Notes: generated by a model from the letters alone, not told the origin. Shown: positions 27,801 to 36,805, counted from the stretch's first letter. The stretch is DNA of 64,000 nt from Sphingobacterium spiritivorum (GCF_016724845.1 NZ_CP068082.1:2356001-2420000); one strand, 5' to 3'. Numbers and translations: made by a program.

Positions 27801-27872
27801 ACGATGGGGGTGGACAATGGGGCTATTCCATTACCTAAATCCTACTCTTTTGGTTTTAATATTTCTTTATAA
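24858..27872 (+). CDS. SusC-family TonB-dependent transporter (PUL D)
   Basis: 1004 residues: signal peptide (1-22, ending VTAQE), regulatory-like Ig domain (GLVTSQEDGKPILGASI), TonB-box-like DEVVVTAMG, plug with LMIVDGIRVSNSS and PADIEDISILKGAAAAALYG, barrel ending SFGFNISL. It heads a five-gene operon with SusD, two surface lipoproteins and a GH18 enzyme, so an oligosaccharide containing beta-1,4-linked GlcNAc (chitin-like, or a host N-glycan core) is a reasonable ligand. Confidence 0.95.
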   Translation: MRKHLLLLLAMLVCLLDVVTAQELTISGLVTSQEDGKPILGASIKVVGTAVGAVTDAGGKYKIKAAKGQTLSFSYIGMLPVTRVVGESSTIDIALSPDMKGLDEVVVTAMGIERNKKSLTYSVQTVKGDDLRDANQSNVLNALQGQIAGAQISSSGGSPGLPTEIILRGSSTLTGDNQPLMIVDGIRVSNSSANGTVNRIADFNPADIEDISILKGAAAAALYGIDAASGAIIITTKKGKAGAMQINGSYKAFVETMGRTPRQQGIYTTGTGGVYDETSGSSWGRKFRYDETVYNNIDRFFQTALTHDVNLNVNGGSEKLNYYMSGGYRNAGSMVPNTEQEKINFLLKGTAKLSSKLELTTSANYIKNNIQEGLGGVNSGGWINSILTYPLRYDILSYQKPNGEPLYSYIEAEDDGRNAMISPMWGVMRNPRNNDVERFVVNGRIDYKVADWVRLSYQLGQDFTASKYRIITTPGTPGTYFDGRVSESNTNTKYTTSIFNATFDRKFYNDFRATLILGGTSDYFDSKGVGYMGESLLVRDIFSPNVVERENLSLTDTWSRRQRYAIYGDFKLEYKNIVSVGVTGRNDWSSTLPKNARSFYSPSYSGSFSYSELFDHDSWFGKVRVSYAKVGKDAPIYRTNTNLVQAQTQGGGFVTSATGGNPDLRPEKTSEFEIGSELSLFKNRLNLDLTYYERKSIDMIMTPRVPLPSGYVIMTFNAGSLRNRGIEASLSGTPIKKDDFTWSSTLNAWRNTSKMLEFAGDIVTFKYTNAQLTAGTAATTLNDAVLGIVGTDYKRTDEGYVVVNAEGYPIIDSKEKYIGNREPEFNIGWMNKFRYKDVSLSFLWDFRFGGDILNASRQRMMSVGTAYDIGEWRDKEFVFNGVVQQNDGTYVKNEKSVVMDYSYFANNYYQVGTNFVEKVNWARVRYITLSYALPKMWSKRLGVNNLSLELSAQNPFVITNYSGGDPEVNSAGPNAGGSGASTMGVDNGAIPLPKSYSFGFNISL

Positions 27873-27882
27873 GCATCGGATC

Positions 27883-29421
27883 ATGACTAGAATTTTAAAA
27901 AACATAACAACAGTACTTGCCCTGGTCGTGGTAAGTTCGTGTAGTAAACTGGATATTAATGAGAACCCTGTGAATCCGGTAACCGTGCCTTCTACACAGC
28001 GTTTGGCAGCAATAGAAGCCAATCTGGCCTATTCGTTGTATTCTCAGGCACGTTGGGGAGCCTATCACAGCTATTACCTGACGACAAGAACAGGAAATAG
28101 TAATGCACAGACAGATACCTGGAATTATAACAGTATTACACGTCTGGGTGCATGGAGATGGCATTACTTTGATGTTGGTAGTAATATTATCGGGCAGGCC
28201 GGTATGATTGTCCGTGCTAAAGAAGAAGGGTCTAATAACTACATTGGTGTGGGCAAAATTATGCTTGCATTGAGTTACCTGAGTGCGACAGACGTATTTG
28301 GAGATATGCCAATGAAAGAAGCATATATAGGCTCTTTCAATCCGCTGTATGATAGCCAGGAAGAAATTCTGAAAAATATACTCGTGCTTCTGGACGAAGG
28401 TGTGGCTGATCTGAACAATGTAAGTGATCAGGCCTTGTCCATGAATGCTAAGACAGATATTATCTACCAGGGAGATCTTAATAAATGGAAAGGTTTGGCC
28501 GAAGCGGTAAGAGCTCGTGTAAAGTTGAGAACAGCTAATTTTCAAAATGGTCATCAGGAGTTGCTGACAATTGTAAACAATGCAATCGCTAATTTCTCGG
28601 ATGCCCTGTATACCTATCCAAAAGGATCGACATCATCCTGGCAGCGCAATCTGTGGGGTCCTTCAGGTCCGCCTCCTGCCGGAGAAGCATTTCAGTTTGC
28701 TGATATCAAAAGTGATCTGGAAACCACTCTCCCAACGGATGTGCTTATGAAATCACTGACAATAGACGAAGTAAATAAGGTATATGATCCTCGTTTACTG
28801 AAGCTGACAACACCGGGTGTAAACAACAAATATCTGGGAGCTAAAATGTCTGAAGGTCTGCGGGACGTTAATCTTCCGACAGGAACTGTATATCAGGATT
28901 TTGCAAACCTGCGAAACGGATTCTGGACATCAGATGATTCTCCTTATCCGATCCTGTTAAAAGAAGAACTTTATTTTATCAAAGCCGAAACACAGTTTTA
29001 CTTAGGAGATACAGAAGGTGCGCTGGCTTCTTACCATACGGGCATAGATCTGAACCTGAGAAGACTGGGTGTAGCTGAAGGTCAGATCATCAGTTATATG
29101 GGGTCTGCCAAGGTTGCACAGAATGCTTCTGCACTGACTATAGCTGACATTATGCTTCAAAAATATATAGCACTCTACCTGCAGGGAGAGACCTGGACAG
29201 ATATCAGACGGTACGGATACAGTAAAAAAGCTTATCCGAATTTATACTACCCAAGATATGCACTTACCGAATGGACAGGAAGATATATTCAGCGTCTGCC
29301 GTACGATCCGCAGACAGAATATGTGTACAATCCTAAAGAAATTGCTCGCTTAGGTGCAACGGCCAGAGACTGGGTATTTAAACCGGTTTGGTGGGCAGAG
29401 AAGTCAACATTAAAAGATTAA
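27883..29421 (+). CDS. SusD-like outer-membrane lipoprotein (PUL D)
   Basis: The start at 27883 (MTRILKNITTVL) gives 512 residues with lipobox VVVSSC and SKLDINENPVNP. The longer in-frame start at 27766 lies inside susC and would bury the signal peptide. C-terminal signature QKYIALYLQGETWTDIRRYGY. It begins 10 bases after susC and ends 4 bases before the next lipoprotein gene. Confidence 0.93.
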   Translation: MTRILKNITTVLALVVVSSCSKLDINENPVNPVTVPSTQRLAAIEANLAYSLYSQARWGAYHSYYLTTRTGNSNAQTDTWNYNSITRLGAWRWHYFDVGSNIIGQAGMIVRAKEEGSNNYIGVGKIMLALSYLSATDVFGDMPMKEAYIGSFNPLYDSQEEILKNILVLLDEGVADLNNVSDQALSMNAKTDIIYQGDLNKWKGLAEAVRARVKLRTANFQNGHQELLTIVNNAIANFSDALYTYPKGSTSSWQRNLWGPSGPPPAGEAFQFADIKSDLETTLPTDVLMKSLTIDEVNKVYDPRLLKLTTPGVNNKYLGAKMSEGLRDVNLPTGTVYQDFANLRNGFWTSDDSPYPILLKEELYFIKAETQFYLGDTEGALASYHTGIDLNLRRLGVAEGQIISYMGSAKVAQNASALTIADIMLQKYIALYLQGETWTDIRRYGYSKKAYPNLYYPRYALTEWTGRYIQRLPYDPQTEYVYNPKEIARLGATARDWVFKPVWWAEKSTLKD

Positions 29422-29425
29422 GAGA

Positions 29426-30196
29426 ATGAGAAAGATAACGAACATACTATATGCAGTAGTCTTAGCATGTGCTTTGATTTCTTGTGAGAAAAATGATCCC
29501 ATTTCAGAATTGGGAGAAACAAACGGTCAGTTTGCTGCCCAGTTGAGAGTGTCGTATAATAATACACGGCCGGCAATCGGCGATACCTTACAAGTGACAG
29601 CATCGACCTGGCAGCGTGATGATAAATTTTCAGAAGTGAGGTTTATGGAGACTATAGTCGAAACATTCGGTATTAATATGAGTCTTAAAAACGGGACGCA
29701 ACTATTGACAAAAGGAGAAACTGAGTCTACGCTGACCGTTATAGATTCCATTGCAAAAGCAAATTCATGGTTGAAAGTTGCTGCTGCCGATATGGATAAA
29801 TACTGGGTAACTGTAACCAATAATTATGTGATGGTAGGAAGGTATCCGATGGTTATTAAAGAAGGGAAGTATCCGAATAACAGCAACTTGGTTACGAAGT
29901 TGTCGGATCAGGAGTTTGAAATACTGAAGGGGTTGCTGGCTTATACGATTACCAGGGCAGATTATCTGGTCTTGTATCCGAGTGCTCCTGCCAGTCATTT
30001 TACGAATGGCGGAACTTATGTGTTGTCACAAACGGGTATTAATAATCTAAAGCAGACATTGACAAAAACACAGTTGCTACCCGTTGTCAACAGCATTAAA
30101 AAAGTAGGGAAATACAGTGTGACTATAGATGTGGCGGCAATAACTTCAACAGGTACTGCTACAGTAGCGACCAGAACATTCGAAAACAGTTTATAA
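29426..30196 (+). CDS. PUL D surface lipoprotein of unknown family
   Basis: 256 residues with a lipobox (CALISC at about residue 20). The mature protein shows an early beta-rich segment (LRVSYNNTRPAIGDTLQVTAST) and looks like a small all-beta or mixed domain; I recognise no named family. Between susD and the PKD protein with 4- and 1-base gaps, it is almost certainly co-expressed and probably binds the PUL D ligand at the surface. Function inferred from position only. Confidence 0.68.
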   Translation: MRKITNILYAVVLACALISCEKNDPISELGETNGQFAAQLRVSYNNTRPAIGDTLQVTASTWQRDDKFSEVRFMETIVETFGINMSLKNGTQLLTKGETESTLTVIDSIAKANSWLKVAAADMDKYWVTVTNNYVMVGRYPMVIKEGKYPNNSNLVTKLSDQEFEILKGLLAYTITRADYLVLYPSAPASHFTNGGTYVLSQTGINNLKQTLTKTQLLPVVNSIKKVGKYSVTIDVAAITSTGTATVATRTFENSL

Positions 30197-30197
30197 T

Positions 30198-31832
30198 ATG
30201 AAGACAGTTAAATTTTTATACCTATTTATCGGCCTTGTCATATTAGGCTGTTCAAAGGATGAGATAACCGGTATCGGCCAGCAGGGGGAGTATATCGCAA
30301 ATTTTGATTTTCCGGAATATGCTATTACCGCTCCGGCAAAAGTGGTGCTGACAAACCGATCAAAGAATGCAGACAGGTTTCAATGGCAGTTTGAAGGGGC
30401 AAAGATTATCGATAGCAAAGGTAAGGTACAGGATGTGACTACATCTGAAAAAATGGTTCCGGATACTATTTTTTATGAACTTCCGGGTGAATACAGTGTC
30501 AGCCTGACCACCTGGCAAGGCGATCAGAAAAAGGAGATTACAAAGAAAATCGTTATCCCTAAAATGCAGCCAAAGATCAACGTGCCTGAGAATATAGCCG
30601 TTTATACAGATGTACAATTCTCCGCCAGCATATTTACGTATCCCGGAAAAACGGTTACCTATAGCTGGGATTTTGGCAACGGAGTAGTTTCAGATCTCGA
30701 AAAGCCTGTTATTAAGTTTACAAAAGAAGGTAGTCAGATTGTGAAACTGACTGTCAATGACGGCGTAGAAACGCTAACAACAGAAGTTGCAGTAGATGTC
30801 AAAGGAGAGCTGGCCAAAACCATTTATTTTACGGATGTCATTACCAAGAAAATCTACAAATATAAACTGACTACTTTGGCGCCGTCTACCGTAGTTGATC
30901 TTGGAATTACCACCGGTGTCAGTCCTTTAGGTTTGTCTATAGGTAATGGCAAGGTGTATCTGTCAGATGCCGGTCTTGGATTGCGTTTTAGTACCGGTAC
31001 CAATGCAAACGGAGATGGTTTTGTGAAATATTTCAATCTGGATGGAACAGGCGAGACCTTCCTGACAAAGAGAAGTGTTGTCGGAGCATCCGAATATAAC
31101 CTGGATCCATGGATGAACGCAGTAGATTCGGATGGTAATGTCTGGTGGACAAGCCGTAATAACGGTGTGTATGTAGCTGCCGGAGGTGGGGTAGAGATTC
31201 CTTATCCTAACTTTAAATTCAGACCAACAGCGACCAATATTCCCGGTTTTTCTTCTTCCACACATTTCTATAGCGGAATTAAAGAAGTGAATGGTGAAAT
31301 CTGGGTTTCGTTTACTGGTACTGCAGGTGTCGGAATTCATAAGTTCAGCAAAGCTGGAGCGTTTATCGGCTCCCTGTCAGGAACTATTAAGTCTTTAGGA
31401 GTACGTCAGTTTGTCGTAGATCAGGTCAATAAGCAGATTTATTTTGCGATCAACAGAGGCGGAACATATATACCGGGAATTTACCGTTCGGATATGGACG
31501 GCAATAATATTGTTGCCGTTTATAATGATCCGGCTGTAATGGGCTTTACTGCTACAGGATTTAGTGATCAGGGCTATGTAGCACCGGACAACACAAATGA
31601 GACCATCTATGTAACCGGTATGGATATCGATGTAGATGAGACCGGAAAAGGTTATCTATACTTTGGTTACCGTAATAAAGCTGACGCAAGTGGAGCAAAT
31701 GCACCACAGACAGTTGGTTCGGGATCTAAATCCGGAGTCCTGAGATATAAATTAGGAACAAGTGAAACTCCTGAATTTATTATCAAAGGATATGCGCCTT
31801 ATGGTATCGCTATTGATCAGGTAAAACGATAA
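30198..31832 (+). CDS. PKD-domain surface lipoprotein with C-terminal beta-propeller-like region (PUL D)
   Basis: 544 residues, lipobox GLVILGC. Two PKD-type Ig domains follow (about 30-120 with RSKNADRFQWQFEGA; about 125-205 with TYSWDFGNGVVSDLEKP and VKLTVNDG). From about 210 to the end comes a repeat-rich beta region (GLSIGNGKVYLSDAG, WWTSRNNGVYVA, GEIWVSFTGTAGV, NKQIYFAINRGG) that reads like an SMP30/NHL-type propeller. Such proteins bind glycan or protein at the cell surface; an enzymatic role for the propeller is possible but no active site is visible. A short hairpin separates it from the GH18 gene. Confidence 0.78.
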   Translation: MKTVKFLYLFIGLVILGCSKDEITGIGQQGEYIANFDFPEYAITAPAKVVLTNRSKNADRFQWQFEGAKIIDSKGKVQDVTTSEKMVPDTIFYELPGEYSVSLTTWQGDQKKEITKKIVIPKMQPKINVPENIAVYTDVQFSASIFTYPGKTVTYSWDFGNGVVSDLEKPVIKFTKEGSQIVKLTVNDGVETLTTEVAVDVKGELAKTIYFTDVITKKIYKYKLTTLAPSTVVDLGITTGVSPLGLSIGNGKVYLSDAGLGLRFSTGTNANGDGFVKYFNLDGTGETFLTKRSVVGASEYNLDPWMNAVDSDGNVWWTSRNNGVYVAAGGGVEIPYPNFKFRPTATNIPGFSSSTHFYSGIKEVNGEIWVSFTGTAGVGIHKFSKAGAFIGSLSGTIKSLGVRQFVVDQVNKQIYFAINRGGTYIPGIYRSDMDGNNIVAVYNDPAVMGFTATGFSDQGYVAPDNTNETIYVTGMDIDVDETGKGYLYFGYRNKADASGANAPQTVGSGSKSGVLRYKLGTSETPEFIIKGYAPYGIAIDQVKR

Positions 31833-31842
31833 GATATAATCT

Positions 31843-31864
31843 GCCCCTGTAGAAATGCAGGGGC
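31843..31864 (+). promoter_or_regulatory. Intercistronic hairpin before the GH18 gene
   Basis: GCCCCTG (31843-31849) and CAGGGGC (31858-31864), perfect arms around an eight-base loop, no T-tract. It lies 15 bases before the GH18 ATG. It could stabilise mRNA ends or tune GH18 expression. Confidence 0.5.
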
Positions 31865-31878
31865 TAAATAAAATGAAT

Positions 31879-32901
31879 ATGAAGAAATTTTTAATATTGG
31901 GTATAGCCCTTTTGGTAACACTGGTGTCCTGTAAGAAGGATGTTATCTGGGTGCCGGATGGTTACGGAGCAGATCAGTTTGTCAAACCGACAACTCCTTA
32001 TCAGCCAGATCTTTCATTTAAAACGGTTGTTTATTTACCAAGTTACCGTACGATTGCCGCTATAGACACAACAGCGTTGGAAAGTTTGACACATGTGATA
32101 TACGCGTTTATGCAGCCCAAGTCCGACGGATCATTGGTTTTGCAGGGAACAAAGGAAAACATGCAGGCTGCGGTCAGGTTGGTAAAGCGTCACAATAAGA
32201 AAATTGTAATCGCAATGAATGGTGTGGATTCGGTATTTACGACGATTGTTTCCAATCCGCAGTTACGATCTAAATTTATTGCGAATATAGTGAGCTTTAC
32301 GCTTCAGAACCAGTTCGATGGCGTAGATATGGATTGGGAATATCCAAGATCCAATAAGGCGAATGATGTTACGTTCGGAATCTTTATGCAAGAGTTAGGT
32401 GCCGAGCTTCACTCCTGGCACCGTACACTCAGTATGGCTGTGACCGCAGGGATCTTTGCGGGGACTGTAAAAGAAGGAATCAGCAAAGAGGCTATAGATG
32501 CCTGTGATTTTGTCAACCTTATGGCTTATGATGGTATTGGAACAGATTCGGCCAATCCCAACCACCATGCAAGCTATGGTATGGCAGAGCGTGTGCTTAA
32601 TATCTGGATAACAGAAAAAGGGCTTCCGGCAAATAAGGCTGTTTTAGGATTGCCGGCTTATGGGAAAACGGCCGCCAATGCAGCAACTCCATATCGGGAT
32701 TTGCTTGCGATGGGAGCGAATGCAAATGCTGATGAATTTACTAAAGATGGAAAGACTTATTATTACAATGGTGAAAATACCATCAGGCTGAAAACACAGC
32801 TGGCCAAACAAAAAGGAAATGGAATTATGTTTTGGGAATGGGGTCAGGATGCTGTAGGAGCACAATCTTTAATAAAAGTGGGTTTTGCTGCTGCAAAGTA
32901 A
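31879..32901 (+). CDS. Glycoside hydrolase family 18 lipoprotein (chitinase/endo-GlcNAc-ase type) (PUL D)
   Basis: The start at 31879 (MKKFLILGIALL) gives 340 residues with lipobox TLVSC; ATGs at 31855 and 31873 are also in frame. The TIM barrel begins KTVVYLPSYR, and the catalytic strand carries the full GH18 motif DGVDMDWE (DxxDxDxE, Glu as acid). NLMAYDG and GIMFWEWGQD are later barrel strands. It should hydrolyse beta-1,4 bonds next to N-acetylglucosamine by substrate-assisted catalysis: chitin-type, peptidoglycan-type or N-glycan-core substrates. It is the last gene of PUL D, anchored to the outer membrane by its lipid, and followed by a strong terminator. Confidence 0.9.
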   Translation: MKKFLILGIALLVTLVSCKKDVIWVPDGYGADQFVKPTTPYQPDLSFKTVVYLPSYRTIAAIDTTALESLTHVIYAFMQPKSDGSLVLQGTKENMQAAVRLVKRHNKKIVIAMNGVDSVFTTIVSNPQLRSKFIANIVSFTLQNQFDGVDMDWEYPRSNKANDVTFGIFMQELGAELHSWHRTLSMAVTAGIFAGTVKEGISKEAIDACDFVNLMAYDGIGTDSANPNHHASYGMAERVLNIWITEKGLPANKAVLGLPAYGKTAANAATPYRDLLAMGANANADEFTKDGKTYYYNGENTIRLKTQLAKQKGNGIMFWEWGQDAVGAQSLIKVGFAAAK

Positions 32902-32925
32902 GTATTCGCCAACTTAATCGTTTTT

Positions 32926-32957
32926 AAATGCCGGCAGTAAAGTGCCGGCATTTTTTG
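32926..32957 (+). terminator. Rho-independent terminator of PUL D
   Basis: An 11-bp stem AAATGCCGGCA/TGCCGGCATTT with a six-base loop and T-run, 24 bases after the GH18 stop. Confidence 0.92.
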
Positions 32958-32990
32958 TTATAAACGCAATTGTATCGTAAACGTGACAAA

Positions 32991-33011
32991 ATAGTGTATT
33001 TGTTACACTAT
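32991..33011 (+). promoter_or_regulatory. Perfect 8-bp dyad upstream of PUL E, possible operator
   Basis: ATAGTGTA, TTTGT, TACACTAT: 21 bases with perfect arms. It lies 273 bases before the PUL E susC and about 40 bases before the TGCG repeat. Shape and size suit a LacI-, GntR- or Crp-type dimer. No T-run, so not a terminator. Confidence 0.5.
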
Positions 33012-33283
33012 CCTTTTGTCTTTTAAATAGCAGTCAATCTGATTATTGTGCGTTTTTGTGCGCATTTTCAAAATTTGACCTGCCTGTTTCTGCTTTTTAC
33101 AAGAGCCTAAATCAAAACTATTACATAGCAAAGTAAGTGTTTCCTCACTTTATTTGTTAATAAATGTTAATTATATCCATATTTCTTGCATACTTTTATC
33201 CTGATTTAAAACAAAACAAACATAAACAGGCAAAACTTTTTAAAATCTACTTTAAAAAACAAGCTAATTTAATCTAAAAAAGT
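33012..33283 (+). promoter_or_regulatory. PUL E leader with TGCG direct-repeat motif (33049-33068)
   Basis: TGCGTTTTTGTGCGCATTTT at 33049-33068 differs at one base from the PUL D copy; TGCG recurs at 33059. The remaining 215 bases to susC are AT-rich and hold no ORF or clear TAnnTTTG box; TACTTTTA near 33190 is a weak candidate. Confidence 0.55.
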
Positions 33284-36200
33284 ATGAGAAAATTTCTACT
33301 ATTTTCTGTTGCTCTAGGGTTATCCTTGCCATTTTCGGAAGCACATGCCGAAAATGTAAAAGGTAATGCGCTCGTCCGCGAAGCAACTTCGTACATGAGT
33401 TCAAATCTACGAATGGAGCAAGGGACGGTTCAAGGGACAGTATCCGGTCCTGACGGACCACTGGCGGGTGTTACTGTCTCTGTGGTGGGAACCACTACTT
33501 CTACACAAACGGATGCCAAAGGGCAGTTTCGTCTTACAGCTCCGATAGGAGCTAAAGTCCGTTTTTCAAGTGTAGGATTTACATCTAAAGATCTGACTGT
33601 TACATCTAACACATTGAATGTAACGCTGACAAGTGACGAATCTACACTGGATGAGGTCGTGGTTGTAGGATACGGTACACAGAAAAAGGGAAATCTAACC
33701 GGAGCTGTGTCTACCATCAATGTAAAGGAAAATTTGCAGAGTCGGCCTATTGCAGATGTCGGTCGTGCTATACAGGGAACAACTCCAGGTTTGAGTGTCA
33801 CCATACCTAGCGGTGAAGTTGGTTCTGATCCGAGAATCAGAATCCGTGGTGCTATTTCTTCTATGCAGGGAAACAGTAATCCATTGATCTTATTGGATAA
33901 TGTGGAAATTCCAAGTATTCAGTATGTCAATCCGGAAGATATCGAATCGATCTCCGTACTGAAAGATGCTGCTGCATCCTCTATTTATGGAGCAAAAGCT
34001 GCGTTTGGTGTTATTCTCATTACAAGTAAGACCGGCGGTACGCAGGAAAAAATCAATATTAATTACTCCAACAACTTTTCTTTCCAAAATCCCTTCAAAA
34101 AATATGAAATGGGGCGTGTCAATGCATTGAAATATACAATGGATGCATTAGACCGTATCGGAGCTGTAGAAACAGGAGCGTTTTACAAAGTAAACCGCGA
34201 GAGTTATGAAAAAGCGGTAGAATGGGATAAAAAATACGGATCCACTATTGGTGCAGATGATCCGACTGTATATGGTCGTGACTGGTATGTAAACCCGGGA
34301 GATCCGACCAAGAAATATGGTGTGCGTACATACGATCCGTATGATTATATGATCCGTGAATGGGCACCTACACAGACACATAACCTGTCATTGAATGGTA
34401 ACCTGAATAAAACCAAGTATACCATGTCATTTGGATCGCTCAATCAGAGTGGTATGTTGAAACCGGGAGATTCGGATAAATTCAAAAGATACAATGCAGC
34501 TTTACGTGTGAGTTCGGAGCTGAATAAATATCTGACTGTTCGCGGAGGCGCCATGTTTGCACAGCGGAACAAGACGTATCCGTATGCCACCAACTCTACT
34601 ACAGCCGATCCATGGTTGTACATGTACAGATGGAGTTCCTTATATCCGATGGGAAATGACGAAAACGGAAATCCGATTCGCAGCCCATGGAGCGAAAACT
34701 CCGTGGCAAATGATGCCAGTATGCTGCGCAATTATATCAACTTAAATGCGGGTGCAACGGTCAATATCATGAAAAACTGGAAAGTAGATATAGACTACAC
34801 TTTCACAAATGAAGACTACAGCTGGAGAAGAAACGGAACCCGTTATACTGCAGCCAACTCATGGGTCGCTGCAAAGCAAAGATTTGATAAAGACGGTAAG
34901 CCGGTGTATGTAAATAGTGACGGACAGACTGTTGCTTCTACAGATCCGGGAGCGATATTGGCATATGATCTTTCAAAAGATACATATACTGCTAACGGGT
35001 CCGCTCAGGATCATATCTATATGCGATCTGAAAATGAGCGCAGACACACTGTAAATGCATTCACTACCTATCAGCTGAATCTGAATGATGCACACGATTT
35101 CAAATTTATGCTGGGACTTAACAGAGTGACTACGGATGGACAATACCACTGGACACAACGTGCAGACCTGATAGATATCACTAATCCTCAGTTTGACCTG
35201 GCCGTGGGACAAGTTACCGGTAGCGGAGGTGAATCATGGGATTCTCAACTTGGATATTTCGGACGTGTCAACTATGCTTTTAAAAACAAATATCTGGTCG
35301 AAGCGAATCTGCGTTATGACGGTTCTTCTAAATTTCCAACGGATTTGAAGTGGAGATGGTTTCCATCCTTTTCTGCAGGTTGGGTAGCTTCAGAAGAAAG
35401 TTTTATGGAGTGGGCTAAGCCTACATTAAGTAACCTGAAGTTCAGAGGATCATGGGGTATTATCGGAAATCAGGCCGTTCCTTCCGATCTGTATATAGCG
35501 AATATGACTGCAGGACAGACGGGTTGGATTGCGAATGGTGCGTTGACCAATTCGGTAGGTACTCCTAAGCTGAATGTCCCTTCTGTAACCTGGGAAGATC
35601 TGGAAACATTGGATTTTGGTGTGGATGCACGTTTCTTCCAAAACAAACTGGGTTTAACATTTGACTGGTATCAGAAGAAAACAAATAACATGTTTGCTCC
35701 TATGGAGGGAACGACCTGGACCTTAGGTGCTGCTGCTCCATTCGGAAACTATGGTACATTGACAACTAAAGGTTTCGAGTTGGCTATTGACTTCAACCAC
35801 CGTTTCGAAAACGGATTGGGGATCAATTTAAGAGCTAATATCGATGATGCCAAGTCTGTATTTAGCGGATACACCTCACAAAGAGGTACAGGGTTAAATT
35901 ACGATGGCCGTGTATACGGAGATATCTGGGGATATGAGACAGATCGTCTGTATCAGTATGATGACTTTGTGTTAGATGGTAACGGAAAACCTCAACTGGT
36001 TAGCCTGACTCCTGAAATGTCAAAATACAATACCAGCGGTGGTGGTAAAGCATACTTGCTGAAGGACGGACCTAACGGAGAAAAAGCTGTTTATCAGCCG
36101 AGGTTCCAGAATTCAACGAATTTTTACTTCGGTCCCGGTGATGTTAAATTTAAAGACTTAAATGGTGACGGTGAGATTGATAACGGAAACGGAACAGTAG

Positions 36201-36805
36201 AAAATCCGGGCGATATGCGTATTATCGGAAACTCTACTCCACGTTACCAGTACGGATTCAGAATAGGAGCAGATTATAAAGGATTTGATCTTTCTGCATT
36301 CTTCCAGGGAGTAGGACAGCGTAGTGTATGGGGAGTCGGATTCCTGGCTATTCCCGGTTTTAACGTTTCTGACGGAGCTATGCCTGCATCTTTTGTTAAT
36401 GATTACTGGACACCGGATAATCAGGATGCATTCTATCCTGCAGCATTTAATAATGCAGGAACATTAAATGTAAATAATATGCAGATTCAATCGCGCTATT
36501 TGCTGGACATGTCCTACCTGAGAGTGAAAAACCTGACTTTGGGTTATACCATCCCAAGAAATGTGCTGGAGCGTGTTAAGATCAATAATTTAAGAGTATA
36601 CGTTTCTCTGGAAAACTTCTTTACATGGGATAAGCTGAACGGATTGCCTATTGATCCGGAAGAAGTAGAGGGAGAATCTATCTTTAATCCGACAAGCAGC
36701 AGAAGTCAAATCTCATTCGATGCCAATAGTTATAACGGAGGAAGAACAGGTGTCGGTACGCCAAGCTTTAAAAGTGCATCTTTTGGTATTCAGTTGAATT
36801 TTTAA
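33284..36805 (+). CDS. SusC-family TonB-dependent transporter, long form (PUL E)
   Basis: 1173 residues, about 150 longer than the other four in the window. Signal peptide (1-22, ending AHAEN), a short extra segment (23-45), regulatory-like Ig domain (QGTVSGPDGPLAGVTV), TonB-box-like LDEVVVVGYG (about 122-131), plug with LILLDNVEIPS and PEDIESISVLKDAAASSIYG, and a large barrel ending FGIQLNF. It belongs to the longer SusC type that pairs with larger SusD proteins. Downstream genes (NamZ, GH9-deacetylase, MurQ, symporter) indicate import of peptidoglycan-derived or related amino-sugar glycans. Confidence 0.95.
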   Translation: MRKFLLFSVALGLSLPFSEAHAENVKGNALVREATSYMSSNLRMEQGTVQGTVSGPDGPLAGVTVSVVGTTTSTQTDAKGQFRLTAPIGAKVRFSSVGFTSKDLTVTSNTLNVTLTSDESTLDEVVVVGYGTQKKGNLTGAVSTINVKENLQSRPIADVGRAIQGTTPGLSVTIPSGEVGSDPRIRIRGAISSMQGNSNPLILLDNVEIPSIQYVNPEDIESISVLKDAAASSIYGAKAAFGVILITSKTGGTQEKININYSNNFSFQNPFKKYEMGRVNALKYTMDALDRIGAVETGAFYKVNRESYEKAVEWDKKYGSTIGADDPTVYGRDWYVNPGDPTKKYGVRTYDPYDYMIREWAPTQTHNLSLNGNLNKTKYTMSFGSLNQSGMLKPGDSDKFKRYNAALRVSSELNKYLTVRGGAMFAQRNKTYPYATNSTTADPWLYMYRWSSLYPMGNDENGNPIRSPWSENSVANDASMLRNYINLNAGATVNIMKNWKVDIDYTFTNEDYSWRRNGTRYTAANSWVAAKQRFDKDGKPVYVNSDGQTVASTDPGAILAYDLSKDTYTANGSAQDHIYMRSENERRHTVNAFTTYQLNLNDAHDFKFMLGLNRVTTDGQYHWTQRADLIDITNPQFDLAVGQVTGSGGESWDSQLGYFGRVNYAFKNKYLVEANLRYDGSSKFPTDLKWRWFPSFSAGWVASEESFMEWAKPTLSNLKFRGSWGIIGNQAVPSDLYIANMTAGQTGWIANGALTNSVGTPKLNVPSVTWEDLETLDFGVDARFFQNKLGLTFDWYQKKTNNMFAPMEGTTWTLGAAAPFGNYGTLTTKGFELAIDFNHRFENGLGINLRANIDDAKSVFSGYTSQRGTGLNYDGRVYGDIWGYETDRLYQYDDFVLDGNGKPQLVSLTPEMSKYNTSGGGKAYLLKDGPNGEKAVYQPRFQNSTNFYFGPGDVKFKDLNGDGEIDNGNGTVENPGDMRIIGNSTPRYQYGFRIGADYKGFDLSAFFQGVGQRSVWGVGFLAIPGFNVSDGAMPASFVNDYWTPDNQDAFYPAAFNNAGTLNVNNMQIQSRYLLDMSYLRVKNLTLGYTIPRNVLERVKINNLRVYVSLENFFTWDKLNGLPIDPEEVEGESIFNPTSSRSQISFDANSYNGGRTGVGTPSFKSASFGIQLNF

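Noticed and set aside
27766..27882. Extended N-terminus for the PUL D susD.
   Set aside because: It lies inside susC and places 39 residues before an otherwise perfect lipoprotein signal.
33430..33804. Long antisense ORF within the PUL E susC (and similar ones across the susC genes).
   Set aside because: Shadow frames of long TonB-receptor genes; no start context, signal or recognisable domain.
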